Shown piece after piece: positions 1 to 9,702 of a stretch of DNA of 28,196 nt. How positions within the stretch are numbered: the stretch's first letter is position 1; each line of letters starts with the position of its first letter. This stretch comes from CAZRDB01 sp964598695 (GTDB lineage Bacteria > Armatimonadota > Zipacnadia > UBA1398), in the NCBI GenBank assembly GCA_964598695.1, contig CAZRDB010000048.1, positions 1-28,196 of the forward strand. The letters run 5' to 3'. Below the pieces are notes generated by a model. It was not told the origin of the DNA. It saw nothing but the letters and a program-made list of their open reading frames with translations, and ran no database searches. Both the position numbers and the translations under genes were made by a program.

Positions 1-3000
1 CACCAGCGGCTCGCCGAGGGTCACGCCCCGCGCGTCGCCCTGCTCGGGCCATCCCTCGCAACTGCACAGCGGTCGGAGCCAGACGCGCGAGGCGCCCTCG
101 CGCCCGTCGGCCAGGCGAAACCGGATCCATGCGTTGCGCACGTTGAAGCAATCGCGCTCCGGGTTGCGCAGCTCGACGCGGTTCCACCCGCTCAGCGCCC
201 CGACGGCCGCGGGCGCGAGCGGCACCTCGACGGCGGTGTCCCAGCCGCCCACACGGCCCGCGGGGAGCGCGCCAGCGACGACGCCGTTCACGCGCACCTC
301 CACCGGGTACCGCTCTGCGTCGTCGCGACCGAACGTGTCGAGGACGAGCCAGGCGCCGGCGGCCTGCGCGATCTCCTCCTCCTGGAGCCCCTCGAGCGTC
401 ACCGGAGGCGGCCCGTACCGCGCCTGCGGCTCCTCGGCACTCACCTCGACCCGCGAGAGGCGGGGGACGAGCGGGATCAGCTCGGGCTGTCCGATGCACG
501 CCCAGTCGGAGGTCGAGTCATCCCTCGCGCCCACGTCGACCACGAGCTTGAGCCGCACCGTGCGGCCCGACCAGCGCGAGAGGTCGACCTGCCACGAATG
601 CCACTCGCGCAGTGTGCCGTAGGCGATCGAGCCCGCCTCCTCGACCGAGCCGTCCTCACCCACCACCAACACGCGGAAGAGGCAACCATCGGCCGTCGTC
701 GAGCCGTCGCGGAACCCGAGCCGCATCGAGAGCGCGACCGGGCAAGCGGGCAGCGCGACGGGGAGCGTCGCCGCGCTCCAGCCGACGCCGCCCTGGTACG
801 GCGGGTGGACGAAGAAGCCCGGCAGCGTCACCCCGCCCACGGCCATCTGCTCGGGCGCGAAGATCGCGCCGGTGTCCGGGCTGAGAGGTCTCTCCTCGCT
901 CCCCCGTTGGCAGGTGGTGGTCGCCTCCGGGGCGATGGCCGAGAGGTCGGCGAAGGGCTCCTTCGAGACCGCGAGGTCGAGCCACCGTGTGCGCGTGACC
1001 CGTCGCTCGCCGATGGTGTAGGCGAGCGTCACCCGAGCGATGGCGTCCCCGGATGCCGAGAGCACGACCGTGGGCGATGCCGATGCTCCGCCCGCGAGAT
1101 CCACCCGAGCCTCGGCCGGCGGAGCGCCCGGCGTCTCGACGGCCATCGTCACCACAGCCGGCGCCTCGGGCGGCAGGAGGCTGCGCAGGTCGGCGGTCAC
1201 CGTGACCCGCGCATCCGGGAGGACCCCGGCGCCCAGCACGGCGGCGCGGATGCGGGCCTCGACCGGCTCGATGACCGCTCTCTGCTCGACGCACGGATCA
1301 CCCTCGCGGCCGACGAGGGTCGCACGGACCTCGACCACGGCTCCCTCGCCCAGGTCGGGGGCGACCTCCGCGTCGAAGGTCCGCGCCTCAGCTCCCCGGA
1401 GCGAGAGCGTCCCGCGCGCCTCCTCGGGAAGCACGAGGCCCTTCGCCTCGAGCCGCGCCTCGGTCTCACCCTGGCCGCGCGCGCGGACCGTCACCCGGAC
1501 GGGCATGCCCGCCTGCACAACGTTGGGGGTGCTCTCGGCCCACACGGAGACGCGCGGCGTCCCATCGGGCTTGCCGAACCGAACGCGGTACTTGATCGCT
1601 CCCTCGAGCGGNNNNNNNNNNCGCCGCCTGCTCGCCGGCGGGCTGCTGTTCGGCGGCTCCCTCGAGCGGGAGGATGCGGACACCCCGCGGGGTACGTTCC
1701 ACCCGCGCCGGCCCCACCTCGCGGCCGCCCTCGCCCAGCCCCGTCACCTCGGCAGTGCCGCCCGGCGCCACACCGGCGAGAGCCGCCTCCAGCTCCAGCA
1801 CCTCGCTCTCGAGCGCGGGGATCACCGTCCAGGCATCGCCCTCGCGCAGGAGTGCGACCGCGCCCTGAGACGCGCCGACCCCGGTGAGCGCCACGCGCTG
1901 CCCGCGGGTGTCGAGGTAGATCACCTCGTCGCTGATGAGAGCGTCGACACGCCCCGCGCCGGCCATGGGGGCGGACCAGGCCTGCAGGCCCTCCGCCTGC
2001 GCGTACCAGCCTGCCGGAGGGAGGGTCATCGCCATGCCACCGGAGGGCTCGATCGGCCAGTCGCGGTCGAAGCTCAGGTTGCACCACAGCTCGAGGCCGT
2101 TCTGGTAGCGCACGTAGACCTGCCGGTACTCCTCGACCGCGTTGAGCGCCAGGGCCCGGCTCGTGTCGACGAGACCCTCGGCGGAGCGGTAGCGGATCTC
2201 GGCCACGGGGATGAGCGTGTAGAGGCGTTGGATCGGCTGGACGAGGAAGTACGACTTCATCGTGCCCGCGAGGCCCCACTCACCCGTCATGTAGCCGATG
2301 TGGCCGAAGGCGAGCGTGGAGCACAGGAACCGGTCAAGCCACGGCGACTGGGGCGCGCGGTCGGCCTGCCACGGCGCGTTCTTGAAGAACATGCCGGGAT
2401 CGCCCATGCCGAAGTCGGTCTCGAGTGGGTGAACGCGGAGGAGGTCGAAATCGACCAGGGGCGGCCGCTTCCACGGCATGGCCCCGGTCATCTGGGCGTA
2501 GTTGCCGTCGGCGAGGCCCGCGTAGAGCCAGTGGTAGAGGCCTTCGGAGAAGACGGGGCCTCCGTGGTTGGCGCTCTCCTGGTACAGCGTTCGCGCGTAG
2601 CTCTCCCAGATCGCCCGGTACTTGCCCCCGCCCGGCGTGCGGGCGTCGGCGTCGGTCCGGTGCCAGGGCGCGACGGCCGTGGCGACATCGCAGTAGCCGC
2701 CGCTGGTGCCGAACTTCTCGTGGATCCTCGGCGCGAACCAGGCCTCGCGCTCCCACGCCAGCTCGCCCTTGGGGGCGTAGCAGCGCGGCCACGCGCGTTG
2801 CCACTCCCCGCTCGGGGTCAGCGTGACGGCGTTCTCATCCCAGTGCCGGTTCACGGGCGCGTAGTCGGTGTAGTTCGTGTAGAGGCCGAAGCTGTAGCCG
2901 AGGTCGCGCACGAACCGCGAGTAGGCCTGCATCCCGGCGTCGCCGATGTTCCTCGGCGCGGCGTTGAGCCGCAGCGTGAAGCTCTCGCCCGCATCACGCC

Positions 3001-4561
3001 ACCCGACCTCATGGAGGCAGGCGATGAAGTGGTCGATCCCGTGGTCCTTGTACTCGCGGAGCATCGGCTCGTTGGGGAACCCGATGTTGCGCCAGTGGCT
3101 CAGGCGGGCGACGTCACCCGTGTCGGTCGTCGGGTGCGGGAGGCTCGGCAGGACCTCATCGAAGCGGGGGGAGAGGCTGAGGACGATCCGCTCGTGGAGT
3201 GGGTTGCGCGTGCCGTCGGTCTTCGGGTGGTACCGGACTCCGGGCAGGAAGCGGAACCCTTCCGTCCCGCCCACGGGGGCCGCCGGCGGCTGGTAGACCT
3301 CCGAGCCCTCGGCGACGTGCCAGTCGAAGCACCCGCCGAGGAAGAGGCCGCCGGCGAGGTCGGTCCGGAGGACGTACGCCCCGCGGCTCCAGTCCCATGC
3401 GTAGTACGGCACCTCGATCGCGCGCGCGCCCGGGGCGCCACGGGCCGCGCCGAGGTTCAGCTCCGAGGCGGAGCCGCCCGGCGCGTCCACCTCGATGACG
3501 AGCGAGCCCTGGATCGCCTGCGCGCGGATCGACCACTCGAGCCTCTGGCCCTCGACGGTTGCGGTATACCGGGCCACTCGCCAACGGCCGTCGGAGGAGA
3601 CCTCGGCGACCTGCGGCGCGAGGTCTGCGCCCGCGCGGGGCGTGTCCCCGAGCAGGAAGGTGACCCCGCCCCCCGCACAGGGCGTGAGGACCCCCTCGGC
3701 CGTCTCGAAGCGGAGATCCCCGAGGCCGCCCGACTCGGGCTCGAAGACGGCGCGGATGCCGGCACCCAGGTTGCAGGTGAAACCGCCCTCCGGCCGTGCC
3801 TCCCATGCGGGAGAGGGCCGCCCCGGAGCGGCCGGCACGATCGCCTCAGGCTCGGTGCTCCAGAGCTTCTCGGTCGGCAGAGGCTCGAGCCGCAGGGGCG
3901 AGCGGTCGATCATGTAGAACTGCAGCGAGTCGAAGAAGAGCCGCTGATCGGACGGATCGGAGCACCCGCTCACCCGGATCCCGGTGAAGGAGCATGGGAA
4001 GGTGATGCGGTCGGCCCCGCCGCCTACGCTGGCGAGCTTCCCCAGCGGGCTCACGACGGTCGCGTGCATCAGGAACCAGTAGTCGAAGTCGATGCGCCCG
4101 AGCCGGGCCTCCCACTCCACGCCCGCCGCGTCGCGGAACAGCACCGCGGCCTCCGTAGCGACGGTGGCGGCCGGGCTCTCCCAGCCCCAGTTGTTGCCGC
4201 GCACCCACAGGTTCACGCCGTCGAAGGTCCCGGGGATCGGGATCGGCTGCGGGGGCGCCAGCTCGAAGCACGAGCGAGCGCTGTCGCCACGGTAGACGAC
4301 CTTCGCCGTGTAGCTCCCGTAGAGGAGCTGCTCCTGCGAGCGGCAGGCGGTGGCGACACAGCCCTCGCGGCCGACAATCTGCCAACCGGTCAGGTCCTCG
4401 AAGTCGACCAGCTCGGCGTGCTCGGGGCCGCGCCCGACCTCGGTGATCTCGTAGGGCGCCTCACCGACGAGCCCCTCGGGGTCGGTGTCAGACACCGGAG
4501 CGGAGGTTGGCTGGAGGAAGGTCACCAGGAGCACGAGCGTTCCGGGCACGGACGACACCAC
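1..4561 (-). CDS. Very large secreted putative glycoside hydrolase, C-terminus beyond window, interrupted by N gap
   Basis: The start is GTG at 4561: an in-frame TGA lies three codons upstream, so no earlier start is possible, and a GAGG lies 9 nt before it. A hydrophobic leader (residues about 7-20) suggests export. Residues about 40-230 look like a beta-rich carbohydrate-binding-like region. Residues about 480-850 resemble an uncharacterised TIM-barrel hydrolase, with LYTNYTDYAPVN, WPRCYAPKG and FSEGLYHWLYAGLADGNY, rich in Asp, Glu and aromatics. Past the gap, bases 1611 to 1 on this strand stay open for 537 codons in a frame starting PLEGAIKYRVRFGKPDGTP: Ig-like modules, then a jelly-roll-like part (WHSWQVDLSRWSGRTVRLKL). 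The total exceeds 1,500 residues. The frame shift across the Ns means nothing because the gap size is arbitrary. The substrate and CAZy family are not recognised. It lies 87 bp behind aroQ on the same strand. Confidence 0.75.
1598..1669. repeat. 14-bp direct repeat flanking the assembly gap
   Basis: GCTCCCTCGAGCGG occurs at 1598-1611, right at the left gap edge, and again at 1656-1669, 34 bp inside the right edge. On the coding strand both copies read PLEG in the same codon phase. Collapsing them gives a continuous ...RILPLEGAIKYRV... reading, so the contigs probably overlap and the 34 bp in between may be a faulty contig end. A genuine repeated linker cannot be excluded. Confidence 0.7.
1612..1621. 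other. Assembly gap (10 N) inside the large hydrolase gene
   Basis: Ten N bases of conventional length join two contigs. The coding frame is open on both sides but in different phases, as expected if the N count is arbitrary. Confidence 0.98.
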
Positions 4562-4614
4562 GGCGCATCACCTCGCCGGGCGGCTTCCGCCTCGCGGTGC
4601 GGGGGACCTCCGCT

Positions 4615-4630
4615 CCCACCCGCGGGTGGG
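4615..4630. terminator. Perfect 16-bp palindrome after aroQ, possible hairpin
   Basis: CCCACCCGCGGGTGGG is a perfect inverted repeat (6-bp stem with CGCG loop) in the 87 bp between the aroQ stop and the start of the large hydrolase. No T-run follows. It may act as a weak terminator or attenuator that separates the hydrolase from the operon. A similar CCGCGG-centred palindrome lies at 17460-17475. Confidence 0.4.
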
Positions 4631-4648
4631 CCTCGCTGCCGCCCGGCC

Positions 4649-5104
4649 CTACACCCCTCGCTTCGCCCCGCGCGATTCGGCGAGCTTGGCGGCAGCCTGC
4701 AGCGCCAACCCGTAGCCGTAGAGACCGAGGCCGGTGATCACGCCGACGCACGCCGCCCCCGTGATCGTCTGCGCGCGGAAGCCCTCGCGCCCGTGGATGT
4801 TGCTCACGTGGACCTCGACGGCCGGCACCTCGGCCGCACGGATCGCGTCGTGGATCGCGACGCTCGTGTGGGTGTAGCCGCCGGGGTTGATCACGAGCGC
4901 GTCGCGCCGGCCACGGCATTCCTGGATCGCGTCGATCAGTGCGCCCTCGCTGTTGGAGTGCACGAAGTCGACATCGACGCCCAGCTCGGCCGCGAGCCGG
5001 GTCAGGTGGCTCTCGAGGTCGGCCAGGGTCTCGGTCCCGTAGATCTCGGTCTCGCGCTGGCCCAGCAGGTTCAGGTTCGGCCCGTTGATGATCCGCACCA
5101 TCAT
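4649..5104 (-). CDS. aroQ: Type II 3-dehydroquinate dehydratase
   Basis: This cytoplasmic enzyme dehydrates 3-dehydroquinate to 3-dehydroshikimate in the shikimate pathway, by the anti-elimination mechanism of the type II family. The 151-residue length is normal. Family motifs are clear: IINGPNLNLLGQRETEIYG near the N-terminus, with the expected active-site Arg17 and Tyr22; HSNSEGALIDAIQ; INPGGYTHTSVAIHDAI; and EVHVSNIHGREGFR with the catalytic His. The start is one of two adjacent ATGs (5104 or 5101), 4 bp after the stop of the O-antigen ligase gene, with a GGGGG site about 11 nt upstream of the first. The C-terminal GLGLYGYGLAL helix is also typical. It has no shikimate-pathway neighbours and sits in a surface-polysaccharide operon. 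Confidence 0.96.
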   Translation of the reverse strand: MMVRIINGPNLNLLGQRETEIYGTETLADLESHLTRLAAELGVDVDFVHSNSEGALIDAIQECRGRRDALVINPGGYTHTSVAIHDAIRAAEVPAVEVHVSNIHGREGFRAQTITGAACVGVITGLGLYGYGLALQAAAKLAESRGAKRGV

Positions 5105-5108
5105 GGCG

Positions 5109-7316
5109 CTACAGGCCCCCTTCCGTCCGGTAGATGGCAGTCTCGACGAGACAGCCCCGCCACGCGCCGGCCTCGATCTGCCGGAGGGCGGGCCCTTCGA
5201 CCTCGCGCGCCTCGTCGAGCAAGCGCCGCTTCGCGGCGGAGTCGCTCTCCTCCTCCGCCCGGAGCCAGAGCAGACGGGCCAGGAGGATCCGGCCCTGGTT
5301 CTCGCGGGCCGAGGACAGCCCCGCGTTGTGCATCTGCATCTCGACGAGCAGACGGTCGCCCTGGTACTGCTTCGTGAGATCGGTCCGCATCCGCTCGTAC
5401 CGCGCGAGATAGCCGCGCACACGCTCGAGGCCGGCCTCGAGCGCCGGCCCCGTCGGGTCCAGCTCCGCGAGCGCCGCGGCCGGGTATACGAACTCGAGCG
5501 ACGAACGCTCCGGCACTGCGGGGTAGCGGCCGTACGGCGCCGTCTCGAGTGCCGCAAGCCGCTCCAGCGCGGAGCGCGCCGCCGCCGTGTCGCCCTCGGC
5601 CTGAGCGCAGGCCGCAACGCCGATGTGGCCCTGCGCGAGGAGTGGCGCGCGCCGTAGCGCACCCTCGTAGAGGGGGCGGGCGCCGGCGGGATCGCCCATC
5701 GCGAGGAGGCAGTCGGCCTCGGCAAGCCAGTGTGTCGAGCGTGCCGGGTTGCGCGCGAGGACCCGGGGGAAGCCCTCTCGGATGCGCGCGGGGTCACCCT
5801 CCAGCGCGAGCCGCCTGCGCAGGGCGGTGGCGTCCACCGGCCACACGCGGTCGGCGCGCTCGTAGGTCCCGATCGCGAGGCCCGTGAGCCCTCTACGCTG
5901 GGCCTCCGCGGCCTGGCGACTGAGCTGGGCCGACTCGGTGCTCAGGGCGGCGACCAGGCCCGGCGCCAGGCCCAGCAGGAGCCAGCCGAACGCCTGGAGG
6001 CGTCGGAGGGGGCTCCGCGCGGGCACGGTCTCCGACGGCTCCGGCATGGCGAGCCGGTGCGCGGCGGCGAGCAGGAGCATCAGCGTCCCGAGCGTCGGGC
6101 GGTTGATCCAGTCGCAGTCCATGAGCCCATGGAGCGCGAGGGCCACCACGCCGGCCGCGATGCCCCGCGCGAGCAGCACGCTGCGGCGCGAGGCGCCCTC
6201 GGGCCGCACGCGCAGCGCGAGAGCGACGCCGGCCGCGAGGGTGGCGATCGCCCCGAGGGCGGCGGGTAGGCCGGACTCGACGGAGGCCTGCAGGAGGTCG
6301 TTGTGGGCGTGGATGGTGTAGCCGACCTGCGCGTGGGCGAGGTGGGCAATGACGTAGCACCCGGGGCCCCAGCCGAGCACCGGACGGGCGGCGATCGCCT
6401 CGGCCGCCCCCTGCCAGCAGTAGGCGCGGAACATGGTCGAGTGGCTCTGGGCGCCGAACGCCCCGAGGAAGCGCGCACGGGCCGGCGGGACTGCGGCGAC
6501 GAGGACCACCAGGGCCGCCACCACACCGAGGCCGATCGCGAGCTTGCGCGCGCGCGAACCGGGAACGATCCACAGGACGAGCAGGAAGCTCGAGAGGGCG
6601 AACGCGAGGAGCGCGGCCTTCGACTGCGTGAGCGCCAGCGCTCCGAGGACAATGGCCGTCGACACGCACCCCAGCAGGCGCCAGGGACGCTCGCGGGCCG
6701 CGAGGGTGAGGGTCGCCCCGACGGGAAGCACGAGCACGAGGAAGCCGGCGAAGGCGTTCGGGCTGTTGAAGGTCCCGAACGTGCGCCAGTCGGGCGCCGA
6801 CTGGAAGGTGACCGTCAGCAGCCACTGCTTGATCCCGAGGGCCGAGGAGAACGTCGCCGCCGCCGCCGCAACCAGCGCCATGCGGAGCGCCGCCGCCTCG
6901 CGCTCGCCGCGGTGGAACAGCAGTGTCGTCCAGAAGCAGGCGGCACACGCGAGCAGGCGGGCCGCCGCCGTGAGGGCGTAGGCGCGATCGGCGGCCGTCG
7001 CCACGGTCAGGAGCGTCCAGCCGAGCCACAGAGCGAGCGGCCAGCCAAGGAGCGGCGAGAGGGGCCGTCGGCTCCGTCCGAGACAGGCCGCGAGGCCGGC
7101 GAGCGCGGCAACGGCGCAGAGGCCGACATCGAACCAGCCGCCGGCCACCTCGACGTCCTGGGCGGCGAGCCATGTGCCGACGAAGAGCACGGCGGCGAGG
7201 GGCAGCTCGAGCCACGGATCGGCCGCGCGAAGGAACTCGGAAACCGGCGATGGCGCCGGGCCGGCCTGCGACGCCGCCCGACGGAGCTTCTTGCGGCTAG
7301 ACACGATCCGAGCCAC
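5109..7316 (-). CDS. O-antigen ligase/polymerase-family membrane protein with C-terminal TPR region
   Basis: This is an inner-membrane Wzy/WaaL-type protein that joins or polymerises lipid-linked glycans on the periplasmic face. The first ~430 of 735 residues hold about 10-12 hydrophobic helices, with the family signatures GTFNSPNAFAGFLVLVLP, TQSKAALLAF, ARPVLGWGPGCYV and AHNDLLQASVESGLPAALG. Residues about 470-735 are soluble and helical, rich in Ala/Leu/Arg TPR-like pairs (for example AEADCLLAMGDPAGARPLYEGAL), as in many bacterial fusions of this family. The start is GTG at 7316, overlapping the 3' end of the glycosyltransferase gene by 20 bp, so translation is probably coupled. Whether it ligates O-antigen, another surface polymer or glycoproteins is not visible in the sequence. 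Confidence 0.9.
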   Translation of the reverse strand: MARIVSSRKKLRRAASQAGPAPSPVSEFLRAADPWLELPLAAVLFVGTWLAAQDVEVAGGWFDVGLCAVAALAGLAACLGRSRRPLSPLLGWPLALWLGWTLLTVATAADRAYALTAAARLLACAACFWTTLLFHRGEREAAALRMALVAAAAATFSSALGIKQWLLTVTFQSAPDWRTFGTFNSPNAFAGFLVLVLPVGATLTLAARERPWRLLGCVSTAIVLGALALTQSKAALLAFALSSFLLVLWIVPGSRARKLAIGLGVVAALVVLVAAVPPARARFLGAFGAQSHSTMFRAYCWQGAAEAIAARPVLGWGPGCYVIAHLAHAQVGYTIHAHNDLLQASVESGLPAALGAIATLAAGVALALRVRPEGASRRSVLLARGIAAGVVALALHGLMDCDWINRPTLGTLMLLLAAAHRLAMPEPSETVPARSPLRRLQAFGWLLLGLAPGLVAALSTESAQLSRQAAEAQRRGLTGLAIGTYERADRVWPVDATALRRRLALEGDPARIREGFPRVLARNPARSTHWLAEADCLLAMGDPAGARPLYEGALRRAPLLAQGHIGVAACAQAEGDTAAARSALERLAALETAPYGRYPAVPERSSLEFVYPAAALAELDPTGPALEAGLERVRGYLARYERMRTDLTKQYQGDRLLVEMQMHNAGLSSARENQGRILLARLLWLRAEEESDSAAKRRLLDEAREVEGPALRQIEAGAWRGCLVETAIYRTEGGL

Positions 7317-8196
7317 CGATCCGATGGGCGCGCCACCAGACGAGCCGCCGGCGCACCAGGACGAACCACATCCGGCAGCGGATCCCGAGAGGGTAGAGCA
7401 CGCGCTGCCACAGCGGCGTTGCCGCGAGGAGATGCTTGCGGTAGTAGAGCAACATGCTGCGGTGGTGCTCGCGGATCATCGCCGGCTGGGCCTTGTCGGA
7501 GGAGGCTCCCACCGTGTGCTCGAGCCGCGCCTCGGGGAGGTAGACGATCTGCCAGCCGGCCTCCCACAGCCGCTTGCAGAGGTCGACGTCCTCACAGTAC
7601 ATGAAGAAGCTCTCGTCGAAGCCCCCCAGCGCCTCGAACGCCGAGCGGCGCAGCATCATCGCCGAGCCGGAGACCCACTCGACGGGGGTGGGCTCGGCGA
7701 GTTCGACGTCCTCCATCAAGTAGGTGCGGGCGAAGCGGTTCCGGGGGAAGAGCCAGCCGAGGGGGGTGCCGCGAAACGCCGCCGCACCCGCCGAGGGGAA
7801 CCGTCGCGCCGAGGCCTGCCGCCGCCCGCTGGGATCGACGAGCTGCGGAGCGACGAGGGCGACCTCGGGCCGGCCGTCGAGGTAGCGGCTGAGCGCGGCA
7901 ACCGCGCCGGGGAAGACCTTGGTGTCGGGGTTCAGGATGAACAGATGCTCTCCGCGCGCCTCGCGTACCGCGCGGTTGATCCCACTACCGAAGCCGGCGT
8001 TGCGGCCCATCGCGATGACGGTGGCCTCCGGCAGCGCCTCCCGCAGGCGCTCGAGCGAGCCGTCGCCCGAGTCGTTATCGACGACGCACAGCTCGTAGGC
8101 GGCGCCGTCGGCTCCGGCGCAGAGCGACGCCGCAAGCGCGAGCAGCTCCTCCGCCGTACGCCAGTTGACGACGCACACCGAGACCACGCTGGTCAC
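7297..8196 (-). CDS. Family 2 glycosyltransferase (rhamnosyltransferase-like)
   Basis: This is a GT-A fold GT2 enzyme of 299 residues that transfers a sugar from a nucleotide donor during surface-glycan assembly. The N-terminus VSVCVVNWRTAEELLALAASL and CVVDNDSGDGS form the nucleotide-binding half. GRNAGFGSGINRAV and FILNPDT give the DxD-type metal site, and the acceptor part has SGSAMMLRR and GGFDESFFMYCEDVDLCKRL. This layout is typical of the rhamnosyltransferase-like WcaA/RfbF group, but the sugar cannot be assigned. The start is GTG at 8196 with AGGAGA just upstream, 6 bp after the Trm112-like stop. The end overlaps the ligase start, so it is clearly co-transcribed with the ligase. Confidence 0.93.
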   Translation of the reverse strand: MTSVVSVCVVNWRTAEELLALAASLCAGADGAAYELCVVDNDSGDGSLERLREALPEATVIAMGRNAGFGSGINRAVREARGEHLFILNPDTKVFPGAVAALSRYLDGRPEVALVAPQLVDPSGRRQASARRFPSAGAAAFRGTPLGWLFPRNRFARTYLMEDVELAEPTPVEWVSGSAMMLRRSAFEALGGFDESFFMYCEDVDLCKRLWEAGWQIVYLPEARLEHTVGASSDKAQPAMIREHHRSMLLYYRKHLLAATPLWQRVLYPLGIRCRMWFVLVRRRLVWWRAHRIGGSDRV

Positions 8197-8202
8197 TGTC
8201 TC

Positions 8203-8475
8203 CTAGCTGTCGGCCTCCGCCGCGTCGCCATCGGCCGGAGGGGCGGCCTCCTCGGGGTCGCGCTCGCCGCCGAGCAGCCCGGCCGCGCGCGCCTCCTCGT
8301 ACAGCTTCTTGCCCTCGGCCTGCACGCGGTCGTCGAGCAGCATGACGGGCACGCCCTCGCGGATCGGGTAGGCCCGTCCGCAGGAGCGGCAGACCAGCAC
8401 GCGGTCGGGGACGTGATCCAGCTCCGCGCGGTCCGCCGGGCAACGCAGCCGCCTGATGAGATCCTCGTACGCCAT
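8203..8475 (-). CDS. Trm112-like/UPF0434 small protein
   Basis: This 90-residue protein matches the Trm112p-like fold. It opens MAYEDLIRRLRCPADRAEL and continues VLVCRSCGRAYPIREGVPVMLLDD, the usual signature of this family (YcaR-like in bacteria). Three of the four possible zinc Cys remain (CP, and CRSC); the second Cys of the first pair is Asp, as in many bacterial members. The last ~35 residues are an acidic, Ala-rich tail. Family members activate methyltransferases in eukaryotes and archaea; the bacterial role is unclear. It is first in the minus-strand run, 6 bp ahead of the glycosyltransferase. A plausible AAGGCGG lies about 9 nt before the ATG. Confidence 0.88.
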   Translation of the reverse strand: MAYEDLIRRLRCPADRAELDHVPDRVLVCRSCGRAYPIREGVPVMLLDDRVQAEGKKLYEEARAAGLLGGERDPEEAAPPADGDAAEADS

Positions 8476-8726
8476 GTGTACGCACCGCCTTCGTCTCTGC
8501 TCGGGTACATGCCCAGCGATGGCGCCGGTCACACCCACCCGCCGCGCCCGATCGCGCCGGCGGTACATTCGTGCGGCCGATCCGGGGGGCCTCTGTGCGG
8601 CCCGGCCATTCGGGGCCCCCACAGCTTGACCGACCGCACGGGTTGGTGCAACCTGGGAAAAGGTGCCCGGGCTCCAAACCCGAATCTTGGGAATGGTAGT
8701 ACCTTCTCGTCTAGAGGTGGAAACGC
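8476..8726. promoter_or_regulatory. Divergent intergenic region with several potential RNA hairpins
   Basis: This gap lies between the divergent Trm112-like and zinc-ribbon genes. A TTGACC box (8626-8631) could be a -35 for the plus-strand genes, but no good -10 follows at 17-18 nt. Possible stems include GGGGGCC/GGCCCCC (8585-8591 with 8614-8620), GGTTG-GTG-CAACC (8641-8653), CGGG-CTCCAAA-CCCG (8668-8682) and GGTA-G-TACC (8695-8703). AGAGGTGG precedes the ATG at 8727. The density of stems suggests a structured leader, but no known riboswitch class was recognised. Confidence 0.35.
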
Positions 8727-9110
8727 ATGTGTGAGCCGCTGCGGTGCAGTTGCGGCTATCGTGTACGGCCGCGAGACGTCATCGAGGGAGGCGCCGCGGT
8801 AGACCCCGATGGCGGGGGACGCGTCTACCTGCGCTTCGTCTGCGGGCACTGCGAGCGCATCGTACCGGTCTGGCTCACTCTCGAGGAGTGGGACGACGGT
8901 CGCGCGCTCCAGGACCCGGGGACCGGCGCCGACGACGAGGCCCAGGATCTCGGCATCATCACCCACGCCGAGGTGCGCCGCTTCCGAGAGGCGCTGAACG
9001 GCAGCTCCGACTGCATCCTCGCGCTCCGCACGACGCTCGAGCCGCGCCGCCGCCGCGGTCGCCGCCAGGAACGCCGCGGGGACCAGCCGCACACGCCACG
9101 CGAGACGTGA
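8727..9110 (+). CDS. Small zinc-ribbon protein, unknown function
   Basis: This is a 127-residue hypothetical protein. CSCGYRVRP near the N-terminus and FVCGHCERI about 30 residues later form a CxC...CxxC zinc-ribbon-like set. The middle is acidic (EEWDDGRALQDPGTGADDEAQD) and the tail is very basic (EPRRRRGRRQERRGD), which may bind RNA. The start ATG has GAGGTGG 6 nt upstream. The stop TGA overlaps the GTG start of the methyltransferase gene (GTGA), so the two are probably translationally coupled. A zinc-ribbon with an Arg tail next to an rRNA-type methyltransferase would fit a role in RNA modification or ribosome work, but this is inference from context only. Confidence 0.75.
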   Translation: MCEPLRCSCGYRVRPRDVIEGGAAVDPDGGGRVYLRFVCGHCERIVPVWLTLEEWDDGRALQDPGTGADDEAQDLGIITHAEVRRFREALNGSSDCILALRTTLEPRRRRGRRQERRGDQPHTPRET

Positions 9111-9702
9111 GCGACCACTACTTCCGCTCCTCCCCCCAGAGCCCGTCCGACCCGTTCGAGGTCGAGATCCGCGTCCTGGGCACGAGCCTGACCCTCCGGT
9201 CCGACCGCGGCGTCTTCAGCGCCCAGAGGCTGGACACCGGCTCGCGCCTGCTGGCCGAGACCGTGCGGGCCCACCCGGGGGAGACCACGCTCGACCTCGG
9301 CTGCGGGATCGGCGCTCTGGGGATCCTCGCAGGTCTCGCCTCGGGCGCACCCGTCGTGTTCATCGACTGCAACGAGCGCGCGGCCGCACTCGCACGAGCC
9401 AACGCCGCGCGGGCGGGGCTCGGGGAGAACGCGCTCGTGGTGTGTGGCGACGGAGCCTCGGCCCTCGCCGACGAGTCGGTCGATCTCGTCCTGCTCAACC
9501 CGCCGATCCGAGCCGGCCGCGCGGTCGTCCGCCGGCTGATCGAGGATGCGGGCCGCGTGCTCCGGCCGGGCGGGCGGCTCGGGATGGTCGCGCTCACGCG
9601 GCAGGGGGCCGAGACTCTCGCCCGGCTCGTGGCCGAGCGGTTGGGGCCGCCCGTGCTGGCGGCGCGCGGCAGCGGGTACCGGGTGTACGTGGCCCACAAG
9701 CC

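Noticed and set aside
1040..5377. Very long plus-strand open frame (1,445 codons)
   Set aside because: It is the complement shadow of the minus-strand hydrolase and aroQ genes in GC-rich DNA; its translation is low-complexity Arg/Ala/Pro with no family motifs.
8689..8711. GGGAAT...CGTC on the plus strand before the zinc-ribbon gene
   Set aside because: The spacer is only 13 nt and the GCGC extension and second GT are missing.
8630..8720. Possible tRNA-Trp (CTCCAAA loop in a CGGG/CCCG stem)
   Set aside because: No T-arm with TTCGA, no acceptor stem and no proper D-arm could be found around it.
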